From Clostridia bacterium (lineage in GTDB: Bacteria; Bacillota; Clostridia; Oscillospirales; Acutalibacteraceae), in assembly GCA_024404125.1 (NCBI GenBank), contig JAKSQL010000011.1, forward strand, positions 1 to 14,786: a stretch of 14,786 nt of DNA, written 5' to 3'. The notes beneath the pieces are model-generated. The model saw nothing but the letters and a program-made list of their open reading frames with translations. It was not told where the DNA came from and searched no databases. Positions within the stretch are counted from its first letter, which is position 1; each line of letters opens with the position of its first letter. Made by a program: the position numbers and the translations under genes. Positions 7,421-14,241 of this stretch are shown here, piece after piece.

Positions 7421-9502
7421 TTGGAAAGAATAGACGAAATTTTCGGCAGTATGGTATTTAACGACTGTGTTATGAAAGAAAGACTGCCTAAGAATACATA
7501 CACCGCACTTAAAAAGGCAATATCGTTAGGGGTAGGCATAGATATAAGCATTGCCGATACCGTTGCCGAAACTATGAAAAATTGGGCGACCGAAAAGGGT
7601 GCTACTCATTTTTGCCATTGGTTTCAACCGATGACGGGTATCACCGCAGAAAAGCACGACAGTTTTATAGTGCCTAAGGGTGATGGGCATATACTTATGG
7701 AATTTTCGGGAAAAGAACTTATTAAGGGTGAGCCGGATGCATCGGCTTTCCCTTCAGGGGGACTGCGTGCCACTTTTGAAGCAAGGGGCTACACCGCTTG
7801 GGACCCGAGTTCGTTTGCCTTTGTTAAGGATAATACCCTTTGCATACCTACCGCGTTTTGTTCATACGGCGGCGAGGCGCTCGATAAAAAAACACCCCTA
7901 CTTCGCAGTATGGACGCAATAAATAAGCAAGCACTCAGAATTGTTAAACTTTTCGGTCTTAAAGATATTGAGCATATAAATGTAACCGTAGGCGCGGAGC
8001 AAGAGTATTTTCTTATAGATAAGGATATGTTCTCACTTCGTCCCGACCTTATGTACTGCGGCAGAACACTGCTTGGCGCAAAACCGCCTAAAGGTCAAGA
8101 GATGAACGACCATTATTTCGGTGTTATAAAACCGCGTGTTGCGGCATTTATGAAAGAACTTGACAGTGAACTTTGGAAACTCGGTGTGCTTGCAAAAACC
8201 GAACACAACGAGGCAGCACCCGCTCAACACGAGTTAGCGCCCGTTTTTACCACTACAAACATTGCCGCCGACCATAACCAACTTACTATGGAGATAATGA
8301 AAAAGGTGGCGGATAAGCATAATCTTGTTTGCTTACTGCACGAAAAACCGTTTGACGGTGTAAACGGCTCAGGCAAGCACAACAACTGGTCTATATCAAC
8401 TGATACGGGTATAAACCTGTTAAAACCGGGTAAAAATCCGAGCAGTAATATGCTCTTTTTGCTCTGCCTTTGCGCCGTAATAAAGGCGGTTGACGAACAT
8501 CAGGATTTATTGAGATTTTCCGTTTCTTCCGCAGGTAACGACCACCGTTTAGGTGCCGATGAAGCACCGCCTGCCATAATCTCGATGTATTTGGGCGATG
8601 ACCTTACCGATATTCTTGAAGCCATAGAAAAAGGCGAGAGACACAACGACTGCGAAAAGGTTAAAATGTCGGTAGGTACGCAAACAATACCATACATCAA
8701 AAAGGATAATACCGACCGCAACCGTACCTCTCCGTTTGCCTTTACGGGAAATAAGTTTGAGTTTAGAATGTTAGGGTCTGCTTCCTCGGTATCCGATGCC
8801 AACATAATCTTAAATACCATAGTTGCCGATACCTTTGAGGAGTTTGCCGATACACTTGAAAACGCACAGGACTTTGACTGTGCGGTAAGAGAACTGCTTG
8901 TAACAACAGTAAAAGAACACAAAAAAATACTTTTCGGCGGTGACGGATATTCTTCCGAATGGGAAAAGGAAGCAGAAAGCAGAGGACTTTTAAATCTTAA
9001 GAGTACAGTCGATGCAATACCCTATTTTACAAAAGAAGAAAACATAAAACTCTTTGAGCATCACGGTGTATACAACAAAACCGAAATTGTTTGCAGAAGT
9101 GATATAGCATACGAAAACTACTGCAAAATTTTGCACATAGAGGCGCTTACGTTGCTTGAAATGGTTAAGCGGGACATAGTGCCTGCCATAAGCGACTACA
9201 CTGCGCATCTTTGTGACTGTGCCGAGAAAAAAGCAAAACTTAATTCCGCTAATGTTGAACTTGACATAGCAAAGGAACTTAACGACTGCAACGAACTTAT
9301 ATACACCCTTATAGCAAATCTTGAAAAAGCATTAAAGAAAGCCGAAAATGCCGACTTACTTTGTGAGAGCGCCGAAATTTATCACAATGAGGTGCTTTAC
9401 ATTATGCAGAACATAAGAAAATACGCGGATAAGGCGGAAAGCATTACTTCCCGCGACTTCTGGCCGTATCCGAGTTACGGTGATATGCTTTTTAAGATAT
9501 AA
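7421..9502 (+). CDS. glnN: Type III glutamine synthetase
   Basis: This ATP-dependent enzyme makes glutamine from glutamate and ammonia in the cytoplasm. At 693 residues it has the length of the GSIII (GlnN) class, far longer than GlnA of class I. Hallmarks in order are the N-terminal IFGSMVFND, GGLRATFEARGYTAWDPSS, the metal-binding GAEQEYFLID (Glu193, Glu195), TEHNEAAPAQHELAPVF, GSGKHNNWS (His320), SSAGNDHRLGADEAPP and NKFEFRMLGSASSVSDAN. The TTG start is set by GGAGG 7 bases upstream and gives MERIDEIFGSM, as expected for the class. It is a single-gene unit, with its own promoter upstream and terminator hairpins downstream. No PII, ANTAR or amt gene is adjacent, so nitrogen control must act through the promoter or from elsewhere. 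All motifs appear intact. Confidence 0.96.
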   Translation: MERIDEIFGSMVFNDCVMKERLPKNTYTALKKAISLGVGIDISIADTVAETMKNWATEKGATHFCHWFQPMTGITAEKHDSFIVPKGDGHILMEFSGKELIKGEPDASAFPSGGLRATFEARGYTAWDPSSFAFVKDNTLCIPTAFCSYGGEALDKKTPLLRSMDAINKQALRIVKLFGLKDIEHINVTVGAEQEYFLIDKDMFSLRPDLMYCGRTLLGAKPPKGQEMNDHYFGVIKPRVAAFMKELDSELWKLGVLAKTEHNEAAPAQHELAPVFTTTNIAADHNQLTMEIMKKVADKHNLVCLLHEKPFDGVNGSGKHNNWSISTDTGINLLKPGKNPSSNMLFLLCLCAVIKAVDEHQDLLRFSVSSAGNDHRLGADEAPPAIISMYLGDDLTDILEAIEKGERHNDCEKVKMSVGTQTIPYIKKDNTDRNRTSPFAFTGNKFEFRMLGSASSVSDANIILNTIVADTFEEFADTLENAQDFDCAVRELLVTTVKEHKKILFGGDGYSSEWEKEAESRGLLNLKSTVDAIPYFTKEENIKLFEHHGVYNKTEIVCRSDIAYENYCKILHIEALTLLEMVKRDIVPAISDYTAHLCDCAEKKAKLNSANVELDIAKELNDCNELIYTLIANLEKALKKAENADLLCESAEIYHNEVLYIMQNIRKYADKAESITSRDFWPYPSYGDMLFKI

Positions 9503-9512
9503 ACAAAATTTT

Positions 9513-9540
9513 TGCCCCTTTAAAAATTAAAGGGGATTTT
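9513..9540 (+). terminator. Glutamine synthetase terminator, first copy of a 23-nt hairpin repeat
   Basis: CCCCTTTAA (9515-9523) pairs with TTAAAGGGG (9527-9535) around AAA, followed by ATTTT, 12 bases after the stop codon. The 23 bases 9513-9535 recur exactly, in the same orientation, at 9770-9792. The T-run here is shorter than at the second copy. Confidence 0.75.
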
Positions 9541-9571
9541 GCATTGTAACCAAACTATGCATTGACTTTTT

Positions 9572-9597
9572 TGCGGCGGTAAGCCGCATTTTGTTTT
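9572..9597 (+). terminator. TGCGGC/GCCGCA hairpin followed by T-rich tract
   Basis: TGCGGC (9572-9577) and GCCGCA (9583-9588) pair around GGTAA and are followed by TTTTGTTTTT, as for a plus-strand intrinsic terminator. The same arms with loop GGTTAT occur at 12327-12344. It may back up the weaker hairpin at 9515-9535. Confidence 0.65.
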
Positions 9598-9599
9598 TC

Positions 9600-9768
9600 C
9601 GGTGACACGTGCGGCGGAAAAACACATTATAAGCGAAAATCTTCTTTTCAAGGCGATTTTTAAGGGCACAGGGGTGGTATTGGCGGGGACAGAGCGCAAT
9701 CCAAAGGGCATAGCCCTTTGAGTGAGCGGGGTCACCGTCCAAAAGAGTGGCGCTTTGTCGACACTCTT
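9600..9768 (+). ncRNA. Candidate structured non-coding RNA or inserted repeat (unidentified)
   Basis: The stretch 9503-9857 has no credible gene. Within it, CGGTGAC (9600-9606) and GTCACCG (9731-9737) form a long-range stem enclosing a GC-richer segment. Inside lies a perfect 8-bp hairpin, CAAAGGGC (9702-9709) with GCCCTTTG (9713-9720) and a 3-base loop, plus a weaker AAAATC/GATTTT pair (9636-9641, 9655-9660). Beyond it AAGAGTG (9743-9749) pairs with CACTCTT (9762-9768), then comes a strong plus-strand terminator at 9771-9800. The layout resembles a small RNA ending at its own terminator, but I found no convincing promoter and recognise no known RNA family. A non-coding mobile repeat is equally possible. 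Two minus-strand frames are open across it without ribosome binding sites. Confidence 0.35.
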
Positions 9769-9769
9769 C

Positions 9770-9800
9770 TGCCCCTTTAAAAATTAAAGGGGCTTTTTTT
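9770..9800 (+). terminator. Strong intrinsic terminator, second copy of the 23-nt hairpin repeat
   Basis: GCCCCTTTAA (9771-9780) and TTAAAGGGGC (9784-9793) form a perfect 10-bp stem with an AAA loop, followed by seven T. Bases 9770-9792 duplicate 9513-9535 exactly. No gene ends just upstream, so what it terminates is either read-through from glutamine synthetase or a transcript from the structured segment before it. The remaining 57 bases to the sigma gene are AT-rich and show no clear promoter. Confidence 0.8.
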
Positions 9801-9857
9801 ATAATAAATGCAACCTTTTAAAGTTTTGAAAAGTTTTATATACGGAGGTGGATAAGA

Positions 9858-10325
9858 ATGGAAGATATTTTTTCTCCTGACGCGGTATTCAATGAGTATT
9901 CCGATATGGTCTACCGTCTTGCTTTTGCAAGGGTAAAAAACAAATATGATGCGGAGGACATATTGCAGGAAACCTTTGTACGTTTTATGAAATGTAAAAA
10001 CAAACCGACCGATAGTGAGCATACAAAAGCGCTGCTTATAAAAATAACCGTAAATTGCAGTAAAAGTCTGCTTACGAGCGCATGGTTTAAAAAGACCGCG
10101 CCGATAGACGAGAATATACCCTATGAAATGAAAGAAAGCGATACTTTAAGCGCGGTTTTATCGTTGCCGCTTAAATACCGTACGGTTATTCATCTGCACT
10201 ATTACTGCGGATTTTCGGTAAACGAAATATCCGATATTCTATCATCTAAACCCTCCACAGTAAAATCCCGCCTTCTAAGAGCGAGAGGACTGCTTAAAAA
10301 CAAACTTGAAGGAGTTGAATTTTGA
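9858..10325 (+). CDS. ECF-type RNA polymerase sigma factor
   Basis: A 155-residue sigma-70-family factor with only regions 2 and 4, the ECF layout. Region 2 spans about residues 8-45 and includes YSDMVYRLAFARV and YDAEDILQETFVRF, which bind core polymerase and the -10 element. Region 4 spans about 95-150, with LPLKYRTVIHLHYY and the helix-turn-helix FSVNEISDILSSKPSTVKSR that reads the -35 element. GGAGGTG lies 7 bases before ATG 9858. Its TGA stop overlaps the ATG of the next gene (TGATG), indicating coupled translation with the probable anti-sigma partner. Self-regulation would be usual for such a factor, but no convincing cognate promoter was found upstream. The stimulus and regulon are unknown. 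Confidence 0.92.
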   Translation: MEDIFSPDAVFNEYSDMVYRLAFARVKNKYDAEDILQETFVRFMKCKNKPTDSEHTKALLIKITVNCSKSLLTSAWFKKTAPIDENIPYEMKESDTLSAVLSLPLKYRTVIHLHYYCGFSVNEISDILSSKPSTVKSRLLRARGLLKNKLEGVEF

Positions 10326-12256
10326 TGTTTGAAGACGATTACAAAAAAGCATTTGATAATATTTCTATTGATAATGAAACAAAAGAGCGCATTTTAAGCA
10401 ATATAAAGGACAGTAAAAAGTTTGACGAAAAGCACACAAACCGCGCTTTGCCCTATCGCATAAGTTTTGCGGCGGTAGCGGTGGCGGCAATAGTTTTATG
10501 CAGTATTTTTATACCGAAAACATCGGTAAATATCAAAAAGGCAGGCAAAAACGAAACGGTAAACAACCTTACCTATGCCGATATATTTAATAACTTAAAA
10601 GAATACAGAACGAAGCAAAAGTTAATAGAAGTGTTCGACGGTTATATGGTAGATGAGTATGTTACAGACGATAATTACGGATCCAAAACAAGTACGAGTC
10701 CTGCGGATCTTGAAAGTGCAACTACTGCCGAAGAATATTCACACACCAACATTCAGGTCGAAAATGTTGACGAAGCAGACGTAATAAAAACAGACGGTAA
10801 ATATATTTACTACCTTTACGAAGATACCTTTTATATAGTTTCCTCAAGCGGCGAAAAGTCAGAACTTATAAGCAAAATCCCGCTTGCAGGCAGCAGTAAC
10901 GAACAATATAGAGAAATGTACCTATACAAAAATCTCGCCGTTTTAATATCCTCAAATTACGATTACAGTTACAAATACAGTAAAACCGAAACCAAACTTT
11001 CAGTGTTTGATATAACCAACCCCGCCGCACCCGTTAAAAAGCACATTATAAAGCAAAGCGGCGGATATAAGACTTCCCGCATGGCAGACGGCAAGCTTTA
11101 TCTTATCACATTGCACGATATTGTACTTGATAATATAGATAAAGAGAAACCCGAAACCTTTGTCCCTACCTTTAACGTGGAAAACCGTACAAAATGCGCC
11201 TCGGCTGACAGTATTATGAGTTATAAAAACATTTGCAATTCTTCTTATACCGTAATCGGCGGATTTGATGTTGAAAGCGGAACACTTATTTCAAACCGCT
11301 CAATTTTAGGCGGCAGTGATATTATCTATTGCAGCGGCAAAAATATAATAATTGCAGGCAGTAATGATGTTTATAACGGCAGTTTTTCTGTTTTTGATAC
11401 CGCACTGCCCGTACAAAATGATACTCAAGTTTACCGTTTCGAAATTGAAAACGGCAATATAAATTACAAGGCAAAGGGAGAAGTTACGGGTGTTTTAGAA
11501 GACCAATTTGCGATAAACGAGCATAAAGGTAATTTCTTTTTTGTAAGCACGAAATACGGCTCTAAAACAAGCGAACAGTACTCATTGCTTACCGTACTTG
11601 ATAAAGATTTAAAGCAGATAGGAAAAATTGATAAAATAGCGCAGGGTGAAAGAGTTTACTCAACACAGTATATAGGAGATACCTGTTTCTTTGTTACCTT
11701 CCGTCAACACGACCCGCTGTTTTCGGCAGATATAAGCGACCCTGAAAATCCCAAAATAATAGGTGAACTTAAACTGCCGGGATTTTCTGAATATATGTAC
11801 CCTTACGGCGAAAATATGCTTTTGGGGTTAGGGTGTGATACAAATGTAACTACCTTAGCAATAGAAAACTTAAAACTTTCAATGTTTGATATTTCTGACA
11901 AAACAAATGTTATAGAAAAATCAAAAACGGCGATTTTAGGAATGGAATCAAGCCCCGCGCTTTATTCTCACAAAGCGGTGATGCTTGACGTCAAAAAAAA
12001 TCTTATCGGATTTGCAGGCATTAGTTACGAAAAACGCAATGCCTATTTTAAAGTTTACTCTTTTGAAAACGGAGAATTCGTAAACAAACTTGATATAAAT
12101 CTCCTTGAAACATTTAATAAAACAAATGACTATTACTGCTACTTTGAAAATTCAAGGGGTGTTTATTCAGGTGATTACCTCTATATAGTAAATCCCTACG
12201 GTACACTTGTATACTCACTTACAGATTACACTTTAAAAGAAACCGTTAAATTCTAA
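10325..12256 (+). CDS. Membrane-anchored beta-propeller protein, probable anti-sigma factor
   Basis: A 643-residue protein with a short charged cytoplasmic N-terminus (about 1-44, with DNETKERILSNIKD), one transmembrane helix (about 46-63) and a large extracytoplasmic part. From about residue 142 it shows NIQVENVDEADVIKTDGKYI, the hallmark of the secreted C-terminal beta-propeller family (PF09826/COG4880). Repeated blade-like segments follow, such as LSVFDITNPAAPVKKHI, FSADISDPENPKIIGELKLP and LSMFDISDKTNVIEKSK. The start overlaps the sigma stop codon; AAGGAG lies 10 bases before it. Family and topology are directly visible. By inference from the coupling and topology, the N-terminus holds the sigma factor at the membrane and the propeller senses an external signal. 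The N-terminus is too short to identify a standard anti-sigma domain. Confidence 0.85.
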   Translation: MFEDDYKKAFDNISIDNETKERILSNIKDSKKFDEKHTNRALPYRISFAAVAVAAIVLCSIFIPKTSVNIKKAGKNETVNNLTYADIFNNLKEYRTKQKLIEVFDGYMVDEYVTDDNYGSKTSTSPADLESATTAEEYSHTNIQVENVDEADVIKTDGKYIYYLYEDTFYIVSSSGEKSELISKIPLAGSSNEQYREMYLYKNLAVLISSNYDYSYKYSKTETKLSVFDITNPAAPVKKHIIKQSGGYKTSRMADGKLYLITLHDIVLDNIDKEKPETFVPTFNVENRTKCASADSIMSYKNICNSSYTVIGGFDVESGTLISNRSILGGSDIIYCSGKNIIIAGSNDVYNGSFSVFDTALPVQNDTQVYRFEIENGNINYKAKGEVTGVLEDQFAINEHKGNFFFVSTKYGSKTSEQYSLLTVLDKDLKQIGKIDKIAQGERVYSTQYIGDTCFFVTFRQHDPLFSADISDPENPKIIGELKLPGFSEYMYPYGENMLLGLGCDTNVTTLAIENLKLSMFDISDKTNVIEKSKTAILGMESSPALYSHKAVMLDVKKNLIGFAGISYEKRNAYFKVYSFENGEFVNKLDINLLETFNKTNDYYCYFENSRGVYSGDYLYIVNPYGTLVYSLTDYTLKETVKF

Positions 12257-12264
12257 AAGCATAA

Positions 12265-12303
12265 AAATCACCTCCGCGGGTATTTAACCTACGGAGGTGA
12301 TTT
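12265..12303 (-). terminator. Long hairpin terminator, best suited to htpG (minus strand)
   Basis: AAATCACCTCCG (12265-12276) and CGGAGGTGATTT (12292-12303) form a perfect 12-bp stem, with an inner GGT/ACC stem within the loop. Read on the minus strand it is followed by TTATG and then TTTT, a usable U-tract; on the plus strand it continues TTTAATATTT, so it may work both ways. It lies 45 bases past the htpG stop. Confidence 0.7.
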
Positions 12304-12326
12304 AATATTTCTTAACAAACTGTTCT

Positions 12327-12356
12327 TGCGGCGGTTATGCCGCATTTTTTATTTTA
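12327..12356 (+). terminator. TGCGGC/GCCGCA terminator for the sigma/beta-propeller operon
   Basis: TGCGGC (12327-12332) and GCCGCA (12339-12344) pair around GGTTAT, followed by six T, then ATTTTA. The T-run is on the plus strand, so it ends plus-strand transcription and overlaps the last codons of htpG. It matches the hairpin at 9572-9588. Confidence 0.75.
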
Positions 12357-14229
12357 TCATAAGTTCGCTTACAAGTCGGCTATGCTCGGCAGGGTCGTTT
12401 AATGACCTGCCACCTATAAGACACGCTTCGTCATAAAGCAGTTTTGAATACTTTTTAAGGGTTTCCTTATCGTCTTTATAAAGAGAAATAATTTTTTCGC
12501 CAATCGGATGCTCGGCATTGATTTCAAGCACTATTTGCGCCTTTATTCCCTGCTCATTTCCGGGCATTGAGTTTAGTGTTTTCTCCATTTCAAGCGATAT
12601 GCCGCCCTCACTCGTAAGGCATACAGGGTGATTTTTAAGTTTTGAGGTAAAGCGCACCGCGTTTACGCTATCCCCTATCGCGTTCTTTATCTCCTCAAAC
12701 ATTTCCTTGTTATCGGTGTTTTTCTGTTCGAGTGCTTTCTTTTCGTCTTCACTTTCAAGGTCAAACTGCTCGTCACAGATGTTTACAAACTTTTTGCCGT
12801 CATAATCCGCCATCATTTTAAGGGCGAATTCGTCCACATTTTCGGTAAGGTAAAGCACCTCAAAGCCCTTTTCCTTAACACTGTCACACTGAGGCAACAT
12901 CTCTATCTTTTCTACCGTTTCACCACAGGCATAGTAAATATCGTTCTGCGTATCTTTCATACGCTCTTTGTACTCTTTAAGTGTTACGTATTTTTTCTCG
13001 CTTGAGGATACGAAAATCAAAAGGTCTTTAAGCAGGTCTTTGTTCATTCCGTAACCGTTATAAATGCCGAATTTAAGTTGCACACCGAACGATTTAAAGA
13101 ACTTTTCGTATGCCTCGCGTTCATTTTTGAGCATCTTTTCAAGTTCGGTTTTTATTTTCTTTTCAAGTGTTTTTGCGATAAGTTTTAACTGACCGTCATG
13201 CTGAAGCATTTCGCGGGAAATGTTAAGCGATAAATCCTCACTGTCCACAAGTCCCTTAACGAAACTGAAATGGTCGGGCAAAAGGTCGGCACACTTATCC
13301 ATTATAAGCACTCCGCGTGAGTAAAGTTGAAGTCCCTTTTCGTAGTCCTTGGTATAATAGTCAAACGGCGTACGCGCAGGGATAAACATAAGCGCGTTAA
13401 AGGTTGCCTGACCTTCGGTGCTTGTATGTATTATTTTGGCGGGGTCTTCAAAATCAAAGAATTTTTCTTTGTAGAAATTGTTGTAATCCTCGTCTTTTAC
13501 CTCAGACTTTTTCTTTTTCCAAAGCGGTATCATACTGTTAAGGGTACGGATTTCGGTTACGTCTTCAAACTCGCCCTCTTTGCCCTCAACCGCTTTTTTG
13601 GTTTCAAACGCCATCTTAATCGGGTGGCGGATATAATCGGAATACTTCTTTATAAGTTCGCTTATTTTATATTGGTCTAAATACTCGCTGTACTTTTCGT
13701 CCCCATTATCCTCTTTGATATGCATAGTAACAGTAGTACCTACCGTATCTTTATCGCACGGCTCTATCGTATACCCCTCAGCCCCGCTTGAACTCCAACG
13801 GTATGCTTTATCAGCGCCGAAAGCAAGAGACTCTACAACAACCTTATCGCTTACCATAAATGCCGAGTAAAATCCGACACCGAACTGACCGATTATATCA
13901 ACATTCTCGGTCTTTTCATTCTCGTTTTTGAATGCAAGCGAGCCGCTTTTTGCAATGGTGCCGAGGTTTTTATCAAGTTCTTCCTCACTCATGCCGCAAC
14001 CGTTATCGCTCACAAGGATAGTTCTGTTTTGCTTATCAAGTTCTATCGTTATCTCAAAATCGCCCGCGTTTATACCAACACTTTGGTCGGTAAGCGAACG
14101 AAAATACAACTTGTCTATCGCATCGGAAGCGTTTGAAATTATCTCACGCAAAAATATTTCTTTATGGGTATAGATAGAGTTAATCATCATATCCATAAGT
14201 CTTTTTGATTCTGATTTAAACTGTTTCAT
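12349..14229 (-). CDS. htpG: Molecular chaperone HtpG (bacterial Hsp90)
   Basis: An ATP-dependent dimeric cytosolic chaperone of 626 residues, normal for HtpG. The N-terminal GHKL ATPase domain shows YTHKEIFLREIISNASDAID (catalytic Glu29, Mg/ATP-binding Asn33), SDNGCGMS, the lid region GTIAKSGS and GQFGVGFYSAFMV. The middle domain has the DSEDLSLNISREMLQ motif with the arginine that contacts ATP phosphate. The C-terminal dimerisation domain ends in HSRLVSELMIK, without the eukaryotic MEEVD tail. AAGGAG (14238-14243 on this strand) is 8 bases before the ATG and overlaps the stop of the upstream SGNH gene, so the two are cotranscribed. No promoter or CIRCE element is visible between them; any heat-shock control must lie beyond the right edge. 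Confidence 0.97.
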   Translation of the reverse strand: MKQFKSESKRLMDMMINSIYTHKEIFLREIISNASDAIDKLYFRSLTDQSVGINAGDFEITIELDKQNRTILVSDNGCGMSEEELDKNLGTIAKSGSLAFKNENEKTENVDIIGQFGVGFYSAFMVSDKVVVESLAFGADKAYRWSSSGAEGYTIEPCDKDTVGTTVTMHIKEDNGDEKYSEYLDQYKISELIKKYSDYIRHPIKMAFETKKAVEGKEGEFEDVTEIRTLNSMIPLWKKKKSEVKDEDYNNFYKEKFFDFEDPAKIIHTSTEGQATFNALMFIPARTPFDYYTKDYEKGLQLYSRGVLIMDKCADLLPDHFSFVKGLVDSEDLSLNISREMLQHDGQLKLIAKTLEKKIKTELEKMLKNEREAYEKFFKSFGVQLKFGIYNGYGMNKDLLKDLLIFVSSSEKKYVTLKEYKERMKDTQNDIYYACGETVEKIEMLPQCDSVKEKGFEVLYLTENVDEFALKMMADYDGKKFVNICDEQFDLESEDEKKALEQKNTDNKEMFEEIKNAIGDSVNAVRFTSKLKNHPVCLTSEGGISLEMEKTLNSMPGNEQGIKAQIVLEINAEHPIGEKIISLYKDDKETLKKYSKLLYDEACLIGGRSLNDPAEHSRLVSELMIK

Positions 14230-14241
14230 ATTTAATACTCC

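Noticed and set aside
9540..9564. Direct repeat TGCATTG (9540-9546, 9558-9564)
   Set aside because: Seven bases is too short to be meaningful in this composition, and there is no third copy to suggest an array or iteron.
9602..9633. GTGACA with TATAAG as promoter for a small RNA
   Set aside because: The 20-base spacing is too long and the -35 falls within the proposed closing stem; not convincing.
9670..9688. AGGGGTGGTATTGGCG resembling the T-box antiterminator core (AGGGTGGNACCGCG)
   Set aside because: The ACC after TGGN is replaced by ATT, no Stem I is seen, and the downstream gene is a sigma factor, not a tRNA synthetase or amino-acid gene.
9520..9742. Two overlapping minus-strand open frames of 71 codons across the non-coding segment
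   Set aside because: They occupy different frames over the same bases, lack ribosome binding sites and family motifs, and run through the hairpins, so they look like chance open frames on structured DNA.
9809..9840. TGCAACCTTTT upstream of the sigma gene as an ECF-type autoregulatory -35
   Set aside because: A correctly spaced -10 would put the transcript start at the ribosome binding site, and no CGTA-like -10 is present.
13327..13680. Plus-strand open frame of 117 codons opposite htpG
   Set aside because: It is antisense to a highly conserved gene, has no ribosome binding site and no recognisable motif.
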